DNA of 64,000 nt, taken from assembly GCF_000756815.1 (NCBI RefSeq), contig NZ_CCVW01000001.1, positions 920,001-984,000 on the forward strand, written 5' to 3'. The notes beneath the pieces are model-generated. The model was not told the origin of the DNA, did not search any database, and was given only the letters and a program-made list of their open reading frames with translations. The position numbers were made by a program, and so were the translations under genes. The DNA is from Legionella massiliensis. Its GTDB lineage: Bacteria; Pseudomonadota; Gammaproteobacteria; Legionellales; Legionellaceae. The stretch's first letter is position 1. Every line of letters begins with the position of its first letter. Below are positions 49,049-58,524 of the stretch, piece by piece.

Positions 49049-51955
49049 TTAGAATGCAGACCCTACTTTTTGCGTTGTTTCTTTCTTCTCAACTATTTCT
49101 TCCTCACTATCATCAACTTTAGACTCAACTTTCTGAGCTATGAGGCTGCTCAAGGGTAAAGGAACCGTCGTGCCTTCTTTTGCTAATTTATCGCCTTTAA
49201 TTGACGGAACCTCATATAATTCCGGGTCAATTTCTGTCTGGTTATCAGAAGGCGGGAAAAGACGATATCTTTCTCCAGATAGCGACAAAGGCGTCTTCGG
49301 AAGCACTGCAGGGGGGAGTTCTGTAATGCTTATGGGCGGTTGCTCTGCAACAAGGTCTAACTGCTCGATTAAAGGTACTTTGATATGTTTACCCGTTTCA
49401 TCAAGTAAAACTATTTCACAGTTATCTCTATTATATTGTGTATTGGTACGCAAAATTTCCTCGATTTTTGTTCGCAATAGCTGATGATCAAGTGTATGCG
49501 GTGCATGTGCGATAAAAAAGGTTTTATTTTGTTCGCTATTATGCCGGGCAACAATATGCAGGAAGTCAGCTGGCTTATGCCCCCATTGCTCATCTTGTAT
49601 AACAGTATAATGCAGAGAGAAACTTGCAACATCATCATAGCTAGAGAGGGGTAAGTGACTGAGAACCTCATTAACTCCCTTGATAAAACCTCTAAGATCA
49701 TGATGGCGTGATTCGCTATTAGCCCTTTCTTCTAGCGAAGAGCCTACTCGTGTGCTGTCTTGGGCAAATTCGCTAAATACTTCGGGTTTATGGCATACGC
49801 CAAGTTCATCTCCGGCTATCATATACCAACCACCAGAACACATCATAGCTGAAATAAATACTTTTTCTCGCATGCGGAAGTTTAGATCGAGATAAAGTTG
49901 TCTTAGATCTTCATCGCTCAGTTGAAATTGTTCCTGTAACTGCTTGGCAAGATCGCTTGTATTTCGAATACCTTTTATCTTGTTTTTAAAGTCTTCATAG
50001 ATGCCGTTTTTATTTGTGTGTTTGGATCTGCTGAAGGCAAGGTCAAGCATCACTTTAGCCTTAAGTGTCCCTGTATCATGATTACCAACTACACCGACTA
50101 ATCCCCCAGTATTTTTCTGTTTGTAGTGGACTAAGGCAGCAGCTTTATTGATAACTGGTTGGTGAACTCTAATCTGATTATCAACGTTCTTTTTTATGAC
50201 TTCTATAGCGTCTTTAATAGTCCTTAGCTGTTGATGACACTCCTGCGCAACAGTTTCTCCAATCGTTTGACGTATCGAGAGAATTCCTTGGTCCGATACC
50301 TCTTCAATGCTTAGGTTTTTTGCCAGCTCGAGAAACAACCCATGAAGCTCTTCTGGATTCCCGCCAATCGGGTGTAAAACTTGCTCATACTTCTCCGGTT
50401 TATTGTCAACTGGGCGTAAAAATTGCTCATATAACTGCTCTTCCGTCCGTTCTATAGCTGACTTGCAGAAAAACAAGGAATAGCCCCCGTCTTTCTTTAA
50501 TACATAAAGTGTATTTTTCTGATATTTTTTGGGTGCCTTGGATTGTTCGAGGTCAAAATCACAGAGCTTTATGGATGCATATTTTCTTAAGGTTCCAGCT
50601 GGTTTGGGGATAGCTGCTTTGGGAGTATTAATTTGTTTAACTACAGCCGATAACAAATCAGTTATTTTGGTTGTTGCCGACTCTTTTTCTTTTTTAAAAT
50701 CATTGATTTCTTCCTCATGTTCTTTCTCAAGAGATTTTATACGTACTTGCTTTGATGATTGAACACTCTTCTCAGATTGTAGATTTATTGCTTGCTGCTC
50801 GAAGCCAACCTTAAGTTCTTCTGATAACTCCCCAACAATTGGGACTAAATCCTGCTTAAGTAACGCAGTTGCAGTCATTTTTTCATTTGAATTGCATAGA
50901 TACACATAAAAATTCCCTTCTTTTTTTAACACATAAATTGTATTTTTTTGATACGTCCTTTCCTGCTGGAACTCTGGGCTGTCTAAATCACAAAGCTCTG
51001 TTTGCGAATACTTTTCTAGGGCTTTAGCCTTAGTTGGTATTAAAACGACCTCCGAAATACTTTGATTCTGCCTAAGGAAGGGGGAATGCTCTGGCTCCGG
51101 ATTGTAGCCACCGTCCTGGTTGTGTCCCCAAAAGAAAGAACAGGGGTGTAAACTATGGGTTAGGCCACAGGAGTTTAGGTACTTAATATAGGATTCTGGA
51201 CCACCTACCATCAATTCCCCAACGACAATTGCCGCAGTCTTATATTGCGCTATTACTAGTTCTTGTACTAATGCGTAGGCTCGTGCTTGAACCTTTGGAG
51301 GCACATGGGTTAAGGCATCAGCGCGTATTCCCATAAAGCCATATTCAACAATATACTTTGTAATTAATGGTTCCCATAATAGCTTAAATACGGCATCAAT
51401 TTTTTCATCATCCAAATCTTCATCGGTTGCTTCTACACCGTGATTTTTGGCCCCCTCTTTGTAATAGTCAATTCCCTGAACATCAGGCCAGCGTTTATCA
51501 GTTGAAGGAAGCAGCAAGTGTGCATCGTTTAATTTCGCAAAGAGAGGGGAGACTGGATCAGTTGAGTTATTCAGACCAACATGATTTAGCACTAAATCAA
51601 ATAAGGGAAATAGTCCACATAAGCGAGCCTGTCTAGTCCAGTTCCTTAACTTGTCCTCGCATTGTTCCTTTGTACAACCAGGAAAAATCAGCGGATTAAA
51701 CTCTTCATCGCTAGACATGGCGTATAAACTTCCGGAGACCTTATTGTTATTACCTGGCTCGGGATTGTCGCGAGCTAAGGTTCCTGCCTGCTGAATAGGG
51801 TTTATCCATACCGCATTGAATCCCATTGCAGCAACCTCTGGAAGGTAAGCTGTCATGCCGTCAATTCCTATACCGTCTTTATAGTTGCGGTAGGGGAACA
51901 TATTATATAAACGTAAACTACCATTAGTCGGATAAGTTAAGTCTGGATTGTACAT
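49049..51955 (-). CDS. GH13-like alpha-amylase-family protein with inserted modules, candidate effector
   Basis: The protein has 968 residues. The GH13 motifs are in order: DLVLNH (D120), GIRADALTHVP (nucleophile D213), VVGELMVG (acid/base E247) and GNHD (about 623-625), so the catalytic triad is intact. Between motifs III and IV, residues about 310-610 hold an insertion with two copies of a roughly 60-residue module (KNTIYVLKKEGNF and KNTLYVLKKDGGY), plus coiled coil. There is no signal peptide. The C-terminus is acidic (DDSEEEIVEKKE), like Dot/Icm signals. Action on host glycogen is conceivable but inferred. It is divergent from a paralogue at 52284. Confidence 0.87.
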   Translation of the reverse strand: MYNPDLTYPTNGSLRLYNMFPYRNYKDGIGIDGMTAYLPEVAAMGFNAVWINPIQQAGTLARDNPEPGNNNKVSGSLYAMSSDEEFNPLIFPGCTKEQCEDKLRNWTRQARLCGLFPLFDLVLNHVGLNNSTDPVSPLFAKLNDAHLLLPSTDKRWPDVQGIDYYKEGAKNHGVEATDEDLDDEKIDAVFKLLWEPLITKYIVEYGFMGIRADALTHVPPKVQARAYALVQELVIAQYKTAAIVVGELMVGGPESYIKYLNSCGLTHSLHPCSFFWGHNQDGGYNPEPEHSPFLRQNQSISEVVLIPTKAKALEKYSQTELCDLDSPEFQQERTYQKNTIYVLKKEGNFYVYLCNSNEKMTATALLKQDLVPIVGELSEELKVGFEQQAINLQSEKSVQSSKQVRIKSLEKEHEEEINDFKKEKESATTKITDLLSAVVKQINTPKAAIPKPAGTLRKYASIKLCDFDLEQSKAPKKYQKNTLYVLKKDGGYSLFFCKSAIERTEEQLYEQFLRPVDNKPEKYEQVLHPIGGNPEELHGLFLELAKNLSIEEVSDQGILSIRQTIGETVAQECHQQLRTIKDAIEVIKKNVDNQIRVHQPVINKAAALVHYKQKNTGGLVGVVGNHDTGTLKAKVMLDLAFSRSKHTNKNGIYEDFKNKIKGIRNTSDLAKQLQEQFQLSDEDLRQLYLDLNFRMREKVFISAMMCSGGWYMIAGDELGVCHKPEVFSEFAQDSTRVGSSLEERANSESRHHDLRGFIKGVNEVLSHLPLSSYDDVASFSLHYTVIQDEQWGHKPADFLHIVARHNSEQNKTFFIAHAPHTLDHQLLRTKIEEILRTNTQYNRDNCEIVLLDETGKHIKVPLIEQLDLVAEQPPISITELPPAVLPKTPLSLSGERYRLFPPSDNQTEIDPELYEVPSIKGDKLAKEGTTVPLPLSSLIAQKVESKVDDSEEEIVEKKETTQKVGSAF

Positions 51956-52283
51956 ATCGATCTACCCGTTGAGTTGCTTAAAATTTAAGTATATAAGACC
52001 AAGCTTAAGCCAGGATTAAAGGTAATTAGGAAAGCTGGCTAAATTTTGCACTTTTTGCGAATGTGTAGTTCCACTGCTAGATAGACCCCGCGGCTTTTGA
52101 TCTATTCGAAAGGGGCTTTATTTTGGTAGAATCTCGTTTTTTGTATATCCGCTTTCTCTTAATTTTTTCCCCATCTCGAATGTCAAAGATCGAAAAAACA
52201 TCTAGGCTGGACTTCAAAAAAAGTAAAAATATGCTAAAATATAGCCCATTTATTGAACTTGTTGTTCTATTTTAGGAAAAAAC
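51956..52283. promoter_or_regulatory. Divergent promoter region of the two GH13-like genes
   Basis: This AT-rich 328-nt gap has no ORF. CTTAAAATTTAAG, a short palindrome, lies about 30 nt upstream of the leftward gene. A likely -10 (TAAAAT or TATAGC) lies at 52234-52245 upstream of the rightward gene, which has an AGGA ribosome site. A PmrA-type TTAA repeat is possible but not convincing. Confidence 0.45.
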
Positions 52284-54647
52284 ATGCGTCACAGAATACA
52301 CTCCGATCTCATGTCAAAATCAGAACCGTCCTATCCACATAATTCTATTTTACGGATGTATAACCAATTTCCTTTTCGCTTATATGCGGATGAAAGGCTT
52401 GGTATAGAACAGATGACAAGTTATATCCCGCAGATAGCTGCCATGAACTATAATGCGGTTTGGATAAACCCGCTGCAAGCAACCGGTTCAAAATCTCAGC
52501 TCCATCCAGATGGTAAAAATAGTGTCAGCGGAAGTTTATATGCCATGTCTGATGATAAGGCATTAAACCCATTAATTTTTCCTGTACCAAAGAGTATCTC
52601 TGAGGATGAAGAGCAAAAAGAATTGCAACAGCGACAATTAAGAAATTGGGCTAAGACGGTTCGTGACCATGGTATGTTTCCTTTGTTTGATCTGGTTTTA
52701 AATCATATCGGTATTGATGAGCAAGGTTATAACTCTTTGCAGCTGAAACTAATGGAAGCAGAGAGTCAAACTGGTTTGAACTTACTGCTTCGCGAAACTA
52801 ATGCTCGTTGGCCAGATATCCAAGGGCTTGATTATTATAAAACAGGCACTAAAAAGCGGGGCATAAATACAGAGCCTAAGGATTTGGATGAGGCTAAAAT
52901 TGATCTCATCTTTAAGCTGTTATGGGAACCATTAATTACAAAATATATTATTGACTATGGCTTTATGGGGGTGCGAATTGATGCCTTAACCCATATCCCT
53001 GTTCCGGTACAGCAACGTATTTATCAGTTAGTGCAAGAATTGGTGCGAGCGAAATATGGTACTGATGCGCTCATCGTTGGTGAGTTAATGGTGGGTAATG
53101 CTGAGCCCTACCTTGCTGCCTTAAGTGCATGCGGCTTAACCCATTGTATGAACCCTTATAGTTATTTTTGGGGCCCTGATATGGAGGGCGGGTATGATAA
53201 CAGCCCTAAGACATCGCCCTTCTATCAGCAAAATGAACAGATAACTCATATAATCTTATCTCCGCCGAAGCCCATACAGTCTTTTAAGAGCCTTATTGTT
53301 TCACATTCTGATTTGAATACTTCGGCTAAGCTGCAGAAAGAGACACTGTATATTTTTAAAAGGGAAAATCTCTATTATTTTGCCTTTAACGAGAATGAAA
53401 CGGATATCTGCTTTAATAAAGCTAAAATTACTCCTATTTATGCTCTGAATCGTCCCAGCTTGCTTACCTTACTGACGAGCCACGAATCAATTGCTGAGGA
53501 AATTAAGCAGGCAGGACGTTCTATGGGGTCACAAAAAACCATCAAAAGAGATCAGCAAAATGCAAAAGTCTTAGAAGAAGCTGAAGCACAAAGACAGCGA
53601 GTTCTTGAGAAGATGGCTCAAAGCAAAAAGGTCCAGGACACTTTATTGAAAGAAATTGAAGAGATTATGCGCTCTCCAAGCCTGCCCAATTTTCCGAGCC
53701 AAACAAAGTTTGCAGGTGGAACTGTGGCTGTACTAGGCAATCATGATGTTGGAACCCTACAAGCAAAAGTGATGCTTGATTCCGCCTATAGCCTAGCGCT
53801 AAATAATCCAATGAATGACCCTGTTTTTAAATCACAGTTATCTGAGATCTACAAAGAATTTAAGCAAGCAGTCATTAAGGGCGTAAGAAGTTTTAATGAA
53901 CTTGTTGATAAGCTGCAAACTCGTTTTCAGTTAAGCGATATTGAAGTGCATCAATTGATTGTTGAATTGAACATGAAAATGCGAGAAAAGATTTTTATAC
54001 AAACTATGATGAGCTCTGGTGGCTGGTATTCAATAGCTGGCGATGAGTTTTCCCTCTGTCACAAACCAGAAGTTTTTAGCGAGTTTGCGACGAGTCAATT
54101 TGTTGGTCCCTCATTAACCGAGCTTGCAGCCTCTGCAAACAGTCAAAATGATTTACGAGGATTTATAACCGGCATCAACGCTATCCTAGATAGGCTCCCA
54201 AAACCCTCAAGCCAGGATAAAGTGACTATGTATCACGCTGTATTGAGTAGCGAAGATTCTCACCCTGACAAGCATTTGTATATGGTGCTGCACTTCAGTG
54301 CAACAACCAATCAGTATCAACTTATTGCGCATAGCAGCGAAGCTATTTCCAGGAGTAGGTTGTTCCATGAAATCAATAAAGTATTTGGTGAGAAATTAAC
54401 TTTATGTCAGCTGCTTACTATTGAGCAGGACGGGAAGGTTGGATCCTTAATTTATCAACGAGATTTTGCGGTTTCTGACGATGTGGAAGCTGAAGTGCCC
54501 GCAGAAGTAGAGGAGGTAGAAGAAGGTAGGCTCGGTTTTAAAGTTCTTTTAAAGAAGAATTTTTGGGCTTCTCCTCTACTAGAGTCTATAGATTCTTCTG
54601 CGGAAAGGAACGCAACAAACACCTCGAGCTCTCTAGGTCTAAGTTAA
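52284..54647 (+). CDS. GH13-like alpha-amylase-family protein, paralogue of 49049-51955
   Basis: The protein has 787 residues. The same four GH13 motifs are present: DLVLNHIG, GVRIDALTHIP (nucleophile Asp), IVGELMVG and GNHDVGTL. The region between motifs III and IV carries a single copy of the module seen twice in the paralogue (KETLYIFKRENLYYF), then a Gln/Glu/Lys coiled coil. The N-terminal 30 residues extend beyond the paralogue; an ATG at 52311 is possible. The tail is acidic, then Ser-rich. No export signal is seen. Confidence 0.87.
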   Translation: MRHRIHSDLMSKSEPSYPHNSILRMYNQFPFRLYADERLGIEQMTSYIPQIAAMNYNAVWINPLQATGSKSQLHPDGKNSVSGSLYAMSDDKALNPLIFPVPKSISEDEEQKELQQRQLRNWAKTVRDHGMFPLFDLVLNHIGIDEQGYNSLQLKLMEAESQTGLNLLLRETNARWPDIQGLDYYKTGTKKRGINTEPKDLDEAKIDLIFKLLWEPLITKYIIDYGFMGVRIDALTHIPVPVQQRIYQLVQELVRAKYGTDALIVGELMVGNAEPYLAALSACGLTHCMNPYSYFWGPDMEGGYDNSPKTSPFYQQNEQITHIILSPPKPIQSFKSLIVSHSDLNTSAKLQKETLYIFKRENLYYFAFNENETDICFNKAKITPIYALNRPSLLTLLTSHESIAEEIKQAGRSMGSQKTIKRDQQNAKVLEEAEAQRQRVLEKMAQSKKVQDTLLKEIEEIMRSPSLPNFPSQTKFAGGTVAVLGNHDVGTLQAKVMLDSAYSLALNNPMNDPVFKSQLSEIYKEFKQAVIKGVRSFNELVDKLQTRFQLSDIEVHQLIVELNMKMREKIFIQTMMSSGGWYSIAGDEFSLCHKPEVFSEFATSQFVGPSLTELAASANSQNDLRGFITGINAILDRLPKPSSQDKVTMYHAVLSSEDSHPDKHLYMVLHFSATTNQYQLIAHSSEAISRSRLFHEINKVFGEKLTLCQLLTIEQDGKVGSLIYQRDFAVSDDVEAEVPAEVEEVEEGRLGFKVLLKKNFWASPLLESIDSSAERNATNTSSSLGLS

Positions 54648-54662
54648 CGTCAGCTCTGCTTA

Positions 54663-55286
54663 TTATAGAGCAGCCCTAATCATTGCCAATTCATGACTAG
54701 CAAAGGCGTCTTGAAGCAGAGATGGGGCTCTTTGAAAGAGTTGTTGGGAAATAGCTGGCGCCATATTTTTAAGGATATTGATGGTTTCGCCAACGCTTAG
54801 GCAGGGCAGCATAAATTGCAGATTATCCAATACCTTCTCGGTAGACAGGCTTGCCCGGTAGCTTGTCATCACCGCACTTAACTCTTCTTCACTATAAAAT
54901 TTCCATAAAATTTCCTGCTGAAGCCTTTCCTCCTCTGCTGTGTGTTGTAAGTACATCGCTATAAACTGATTAAAATAGCCATAAAGAAAACAGGTTGATT
55001 GTTTGTCGTTAATTATGTTCTCTATTTCTGCAAGCAACTCATCGATTTTCTCATGTTGTGTTTCGAGGGCAGTCAATTTGTCATTCGCTATACAATATAA
55101 AGGGTGTATGAAGGTTTCTTCATCTGCTGCGTGTTTGCGTAAATGAATGATCATCATTTTGAGCTCATTTTTTACGATGATACCCTCGCTTTGTTCAGAA
55201 AAATCGGTTTTACCAATTCTTATAGATAATTCAAAAAGACGTTGACGCTGTACTTTATGAATTAGTGTATATAAATCAGTTTTCAT
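54663..55286 (-). CDS. Hemerythrin-domain protein
   Basis: The protein has 207 residues. The N-terminal 125 residues have the HHE-type di-iron pattern: H48, H52 and nearby E56/E57 with H61 (IHLRKHAADEETFIHP), H78 (TQHEKID), and H115 with E119 (LQHTAEEE). The C-terminal 80 residues are helical and unassigned. Such proteins bind O2 or NO, or sense redox state. The gene lies 94 nt after, and in the same direction as, an AraC-type regulator gene. Confidence 0.88.
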   Translation of the reverse strand: MKTDLYTLIHKVQRQRLFELSIRIGKTDFSEQSEGIIVKNELKMMIIHLRKHAADEETFIHPLYCIANDKLTALETQHEKIDELLAEIENIINDKQSTCFLYGYFNQFIAMYLQHTAEEERLQQEILWKFYSEEELSAVMTSYRASLSTEKVLDNLQFMLPCLSVGETINILKNMAPAISQQLFQRAPSLLQDAFASHELAMIRAAL

Positions 55287-55380
55287 AATTGCTTACCTCA
55301 AAGTTAGTGGTCTAATTGCTGACAGTTCTAGTATCGACGACTACTAAATTAGAGTATTGTAAAAATGCGACAAAAGAAGC

Positions 55381-56151
55381 CTACTTACGAAATTGCTGTG
55401 GGGTTAGACCTGAAAATTCACGAAACTCTTTGATGTAATGTGCTTGATCATAATAATTTAAATCATTAGCAATAGTTGACCAACTAGCACCAGCCTCCAG
55501 TTTGCTTAAGACCAGCTGAAAGCGTGCAGAACGCATAAATTTTTTTGGGCTCAAGCCAATAGTGCTGAGAAAATGACGTTCAAGGCTACGCTTAGAGTAA
55601 CCATAGTGCCTCGCTATTTCTTCAATCGTGCTTTTATCAGGGTTAAGACTCAGTTCTTGGCTGAGCCTGGTAATACGCCGTTCTGCTTCGTAATTGCTGT
55701 TTGCCTCATATAACTCGATAAAAAATGCTTGAATGCTGTTTATCATTGATGATAATGAGTCGGCACTAGCGATTTTTTCTTCGAGCCGATTCATTTTTTC
55801 TTCATTGATTAATTCATTAAGTCCAAGGGATTGATTCGATAACAGATTAGCTGGTTCTTTAAAAAATTTCGGAATACCCCAGGGATACAATTTGACTAAG
55901 ACAGTCTTGGTTGAGGGGCTTAGCGCCTTAAACTCCTTATAGCTTGTTAGTAAGCCGGTGATGCCCATCCATGTTAGAGGCGACGTTTCTCTGTCTTTGT
56001 TCACTTGTGCAAGTTTGCCCTCATATTGCAGGCCAATGACTGGATAAAGGCCGGGATAAACCGTGTAGGGTGAAAGAGTATGTTGGCTAATAACGACTAT
56101 TTCCTTGATATAAGGTGACAGCAAGGGATGTATTGCTATGGGATTATTCAT
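55381..56151 (-). CDS. AraC-family transcriptional regulator
   Basis: The protein has 256 residues. The C-terminal double HTH is clear (EEIARHYGYSKRSLERHF through YYDQAHYIKEFREFSGLTPQ). The N-terminal domain resembles the DUF6597/YesN-type sensor half common in AraC regulators. It may control the hemerythrin gene downstream. It is divergent from the gene at 56276. Confidence 0.93.
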   Translation of the reverse strand: MNNPIAIHPLLSPYIKEIVVISQHTLSPYTVYPGLYPVIGLQYEGKLAQVNKDRETSPLTWMGITGLLTSYKEFKALSPSTKTVLVKLYPWGIPKFFKEPANLLSNQSLGLNELINEEKMNRLEEKIASADSLSSMINSIQAFFIELYEANSNYEAERRITRLSQELSLNPDKSTIEEIARHYGYSKRSLERHFLSTIGLSPKKFMRSARFQLVLSKLEAGASWSTIANDLNYYDQAHYIKEFREFSGLTPQQFRK

Positions 56152-56275
56152 ATTGGTTTATATAGAAATCTGCTCAATATAAAATCATATTAACACTAAT
56201 GAACATTATAACTTAATCTTCTGTTAATATTCCCATGTTATTTTGCCATCTAATTTAACTAAGAAATAAATTGCT

Positions 56276-57157
56276 ATGCCTGGTAGAACAGAAGAAGAAT
56301 TTCAAGAAGCAAAACAAACTATTGTCCAAGACGTTAATCGCAAAAATGCAAACTCTGTTTTTACTCAAGCCAGACAGGAACTCTTAGCTCGCTTAAAACA
56401 ATTAAATATTGACGATCTCAATGCAATAGAAGATTTTTATCTGGTTTCATTCAGACTCTGTTACGCCCTAAGCCTCTCAGAATGCGATAAACGAGTTGCC
56501 CAGCGTGGAACAAGTTTTCAGCAAGAATTGAGTAGTTTTTCGACCGATGACACCCTTAATTTTTTAGTTGAAAACTTTGAAAATGAAATTTCCCAAGGCT
56601 ATTTTGCCAAGATTATCGATATTGAAAAAAGATACAAACCTGGGATTAATCAGGAATGGTCAGCGATTCATTGCAGAATTTATTCTTTAGCAACTGAACT
56701 ATCAAAAGATAAGCCGCGCTTTGAGCTAGCTAGAATTGTTCAAGAGAAATTGGACTTTTTAGAAATAAAGATAAATGAACTCGCAACAGAGGATGAGTTC
56801 TATGATATTGCTAGAACCTTAGCCGACGATATTCAGCAAGTCACTGAACGCTATTTGCTGTCGCATGATAAGACACAATGGCAGGTTGACATGGAGACTG
56901 TAATTAATAGAGCTCGTCCGTTTTTGCATGCTCAGGCAGGGTGGAAACAATTTCTCGACGACCTTGCCAATTTTATTATCGATATCTTCTCGAGTGCTGA
57001 TCAACAAGTAGCGCTTGATACCCGTTTTTCCTTTTTTTCTAATCCCTTAAAAGAAAATATCTATGGGTTAAAAGCCTTATTGATCTCTGAGGAGCAAGAG
57101 CAGCAGAATCCGTCGGCGGTGAATGGTGGATGGAGCGTGGCGCAGCGTGGGGGCTAA
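56276..57157 (+). CDS. Helical protein of unknown function, candidate effector
   Basis: The protein has 293 residues, is charged and alpha-helical, and has no signal peptide or membrane segment. The C-terminus (ISEEQEQQNP, then a Gly-rich end) may be partly encoded by repeat sequence, since GTGGCGCAGCGTGGGGG is unlike the rest of the gene. No family is recognised. Effector status is only suggested by genome context. Confidence 0.68.
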   Translation: MPGRTEEEFQEAKQTIVQDVNRKNANSVFTQARQELLARLKQLNIDDLNAIEDFYLVSFRLCYALSLSECDKRVAQRGTSFQQELSSFSTDDTLNFLVENFENEISQGYFAKIIDIEKRYKPGINQEWSAIHCRIYSLATELSKDKPRFELARIVQEKLDFLEIKINELATEDEFYDIARTLADDIQQVTERYLLSHDKTQWQVDMETVINRARPFLHAQAGWKQFLDDLANFIIDIFSSADQQVALDTRFSFFSNPLKENIYGLKALLISEEQEQQNPSAVNGGWSVAQRGG

Positions 57158-57438
57158 GCCTCCAAGCAGTCCTCTTAATTTTTTAGTCAATCTTATTGGG
57201 GGCTTGCGGCTTATTCTATTAAACCGCGCAAACCCTCCATCAATACAACTAAACTACCTCTCCCTTTAAATAATGTGCTTATCCATAACTGACGTTAAGT
57301 TAAGGAAGGTTTTGTCATTCCCGCGAAGGCGGGAAACTATTTCTAGCAAAGCACAGTGCCAATGTAGAGATGGTTTCCCGCCTTCGCGGGAATGACAAAT
57401 GCCCTTAACTTAATGGCAGTGGCTATGGGGCTAAGCCT
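57158..57438. repeat. Gap with REP-like inverted repeat
   Basis: Arms GTCATTCCCGCGAAGGCGGG (57314 on) and the complement (ending 57397) enclose about 45 nt. The sister copy is at 18288; the arms differ by GTAGGC versus GAAGGC, each change being compensated on the other arm. The rest of the gap shows no gene. Confidence 0.85.
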
Positions 57439-57801
57439 TTAAAGATACATCGAAGAGCTGATTCCTGCAAAGCGCTCATCATCTCTAGCTTGTTCTTCTG
57501 CAGCAGCTTGTTCCTTCGCTTCCTCTTTTGCTTGTTTTGCCATTTGTTTCATGAGCAAAAGCATGTTCTGCTTTTGCAATTCTTCCAAAATTGCCGCTAA
57601 TAAAAAGTCAGTGGTCGATTGCAAGTTCAATTCACGCTCAGCTGGTTTTTGTTTCTGTGGTGTCTCACGGGTTTCTAAGGGCGCAGCTTGTGGTTTTTGA
57701 TTAAAAAAGCTTTGTAATTTTAGGATCGGTGGGGTTGGATTAGCTTTGTGCTCTTCATTTGCAACATTAGCATTTTCTTTGTCTATTTTGCTTTTGCCCA
57801 T
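57439..57801 (-). CDS. Small coiled-coil protein with Ser-rich tail
   Basis: This 120-residue hydrophilic protein has a Lys/Pro/Gln-rich first half and then a Met/Leu/Ala/Glu coiled coil (about 70-108, including KQAKEEAKEQ). It ends in FAGISSSMYL. A clear AAGGAG site precedes the ATG. The acidic run followed by a short Ser-rich hydrophobic end resembles Dot/Icm C-terminal signals. There is no known family. Confidence 0.65.
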   Translation of the reverse strand: MGKSKIDKENANVANEEHKANPTPPILKLQSFFNQKPQAAPLETRETPQKQKPAERELNLQSTTDFLLAAILEELQKQNMLLLMKQMAKQAKEEAKEQAAAEEQARDDERFAGISSSMYL

Positions 57802-58524
57802 GTTGATCTCCTTATACTTGTGGGTCTCATCCAGATTAATATAATTCTCGAATAATTTGCAAATGTTTTTAGCAATAATTATAAAAATTGTGTTTTAACA
57901 TTCGAAATAGATCAGAAAGTATAACAACTGAATCGAGTATTGATTAATTGCTCATATAGCTTGGTTAGCTGCTAGTTTGTCCATATTTAATGACCTCAAT
58001 CATTCTTTTTATAGTTGAAACTAAAGTTCTAATAGCTTGGCTAGGTGGAATATGGACTATCAAAGAGAAATCCTTCTTGCTTAATCAAATTGCTGATGCA
58101 GAAGCTCACTGCTGGACTGAATGGTTTATTCAGGACAACCGTGGCAATTGACCAACTTTCGAAACAACCCTGAATCCCAATTGGGTATCTGACCCTACCG
58201 TTTGCCGGACAAAATGTAACGAATGATTGCTGATCGCTTTTTTGCGAATTCCCGCAGCTTGCCCATGCGTACCTACATAAGTGTCTAAAAGCCTTACAGA
58301 TAAGGGTTTTAGGCAGGATAAGTGAGCCAACCCGCAAGGCATAATTGATGATTATCCTTATCTAAGGAAACCTTGATGCACGCAGTGCAATCAAGGTTTC
58401 ATTTAAAATTCACTGCTCCCACTCTTCCCACTTTGGTAAGATTTGTAACAGAAATATCAAAATTAAAGAATGGGTTAAACGCTTTGTTATAATCGCCAGC
58501 CACAGAAAAACCTTCAGAATTATT
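57802..58524. other. Long gap with repeat fragments, no gene seen
   Basis: 57802-58040 is AT-rich and featureless. 58041-58340 holds overlapping minus-strand ORFs without good starts; a MITE-end-like ACCTACATAAGTGTCTA lies near 58270. 58345-58410 carries TATCCTTATCTAAGGAAA and CATTTAAAATTCACTG, shared with 18170 and 18455. The final 110 nt probably hold the promoter of the next gene. Confidence 0.6.

Noticed and set aside
58041-58342. Two overlapping minus-strand ORFs (70 and 98 codons)
   Set aside because: No good ribosome site, no recognisable family, and the region holds repeat fragments; a decayed gene remains possible.
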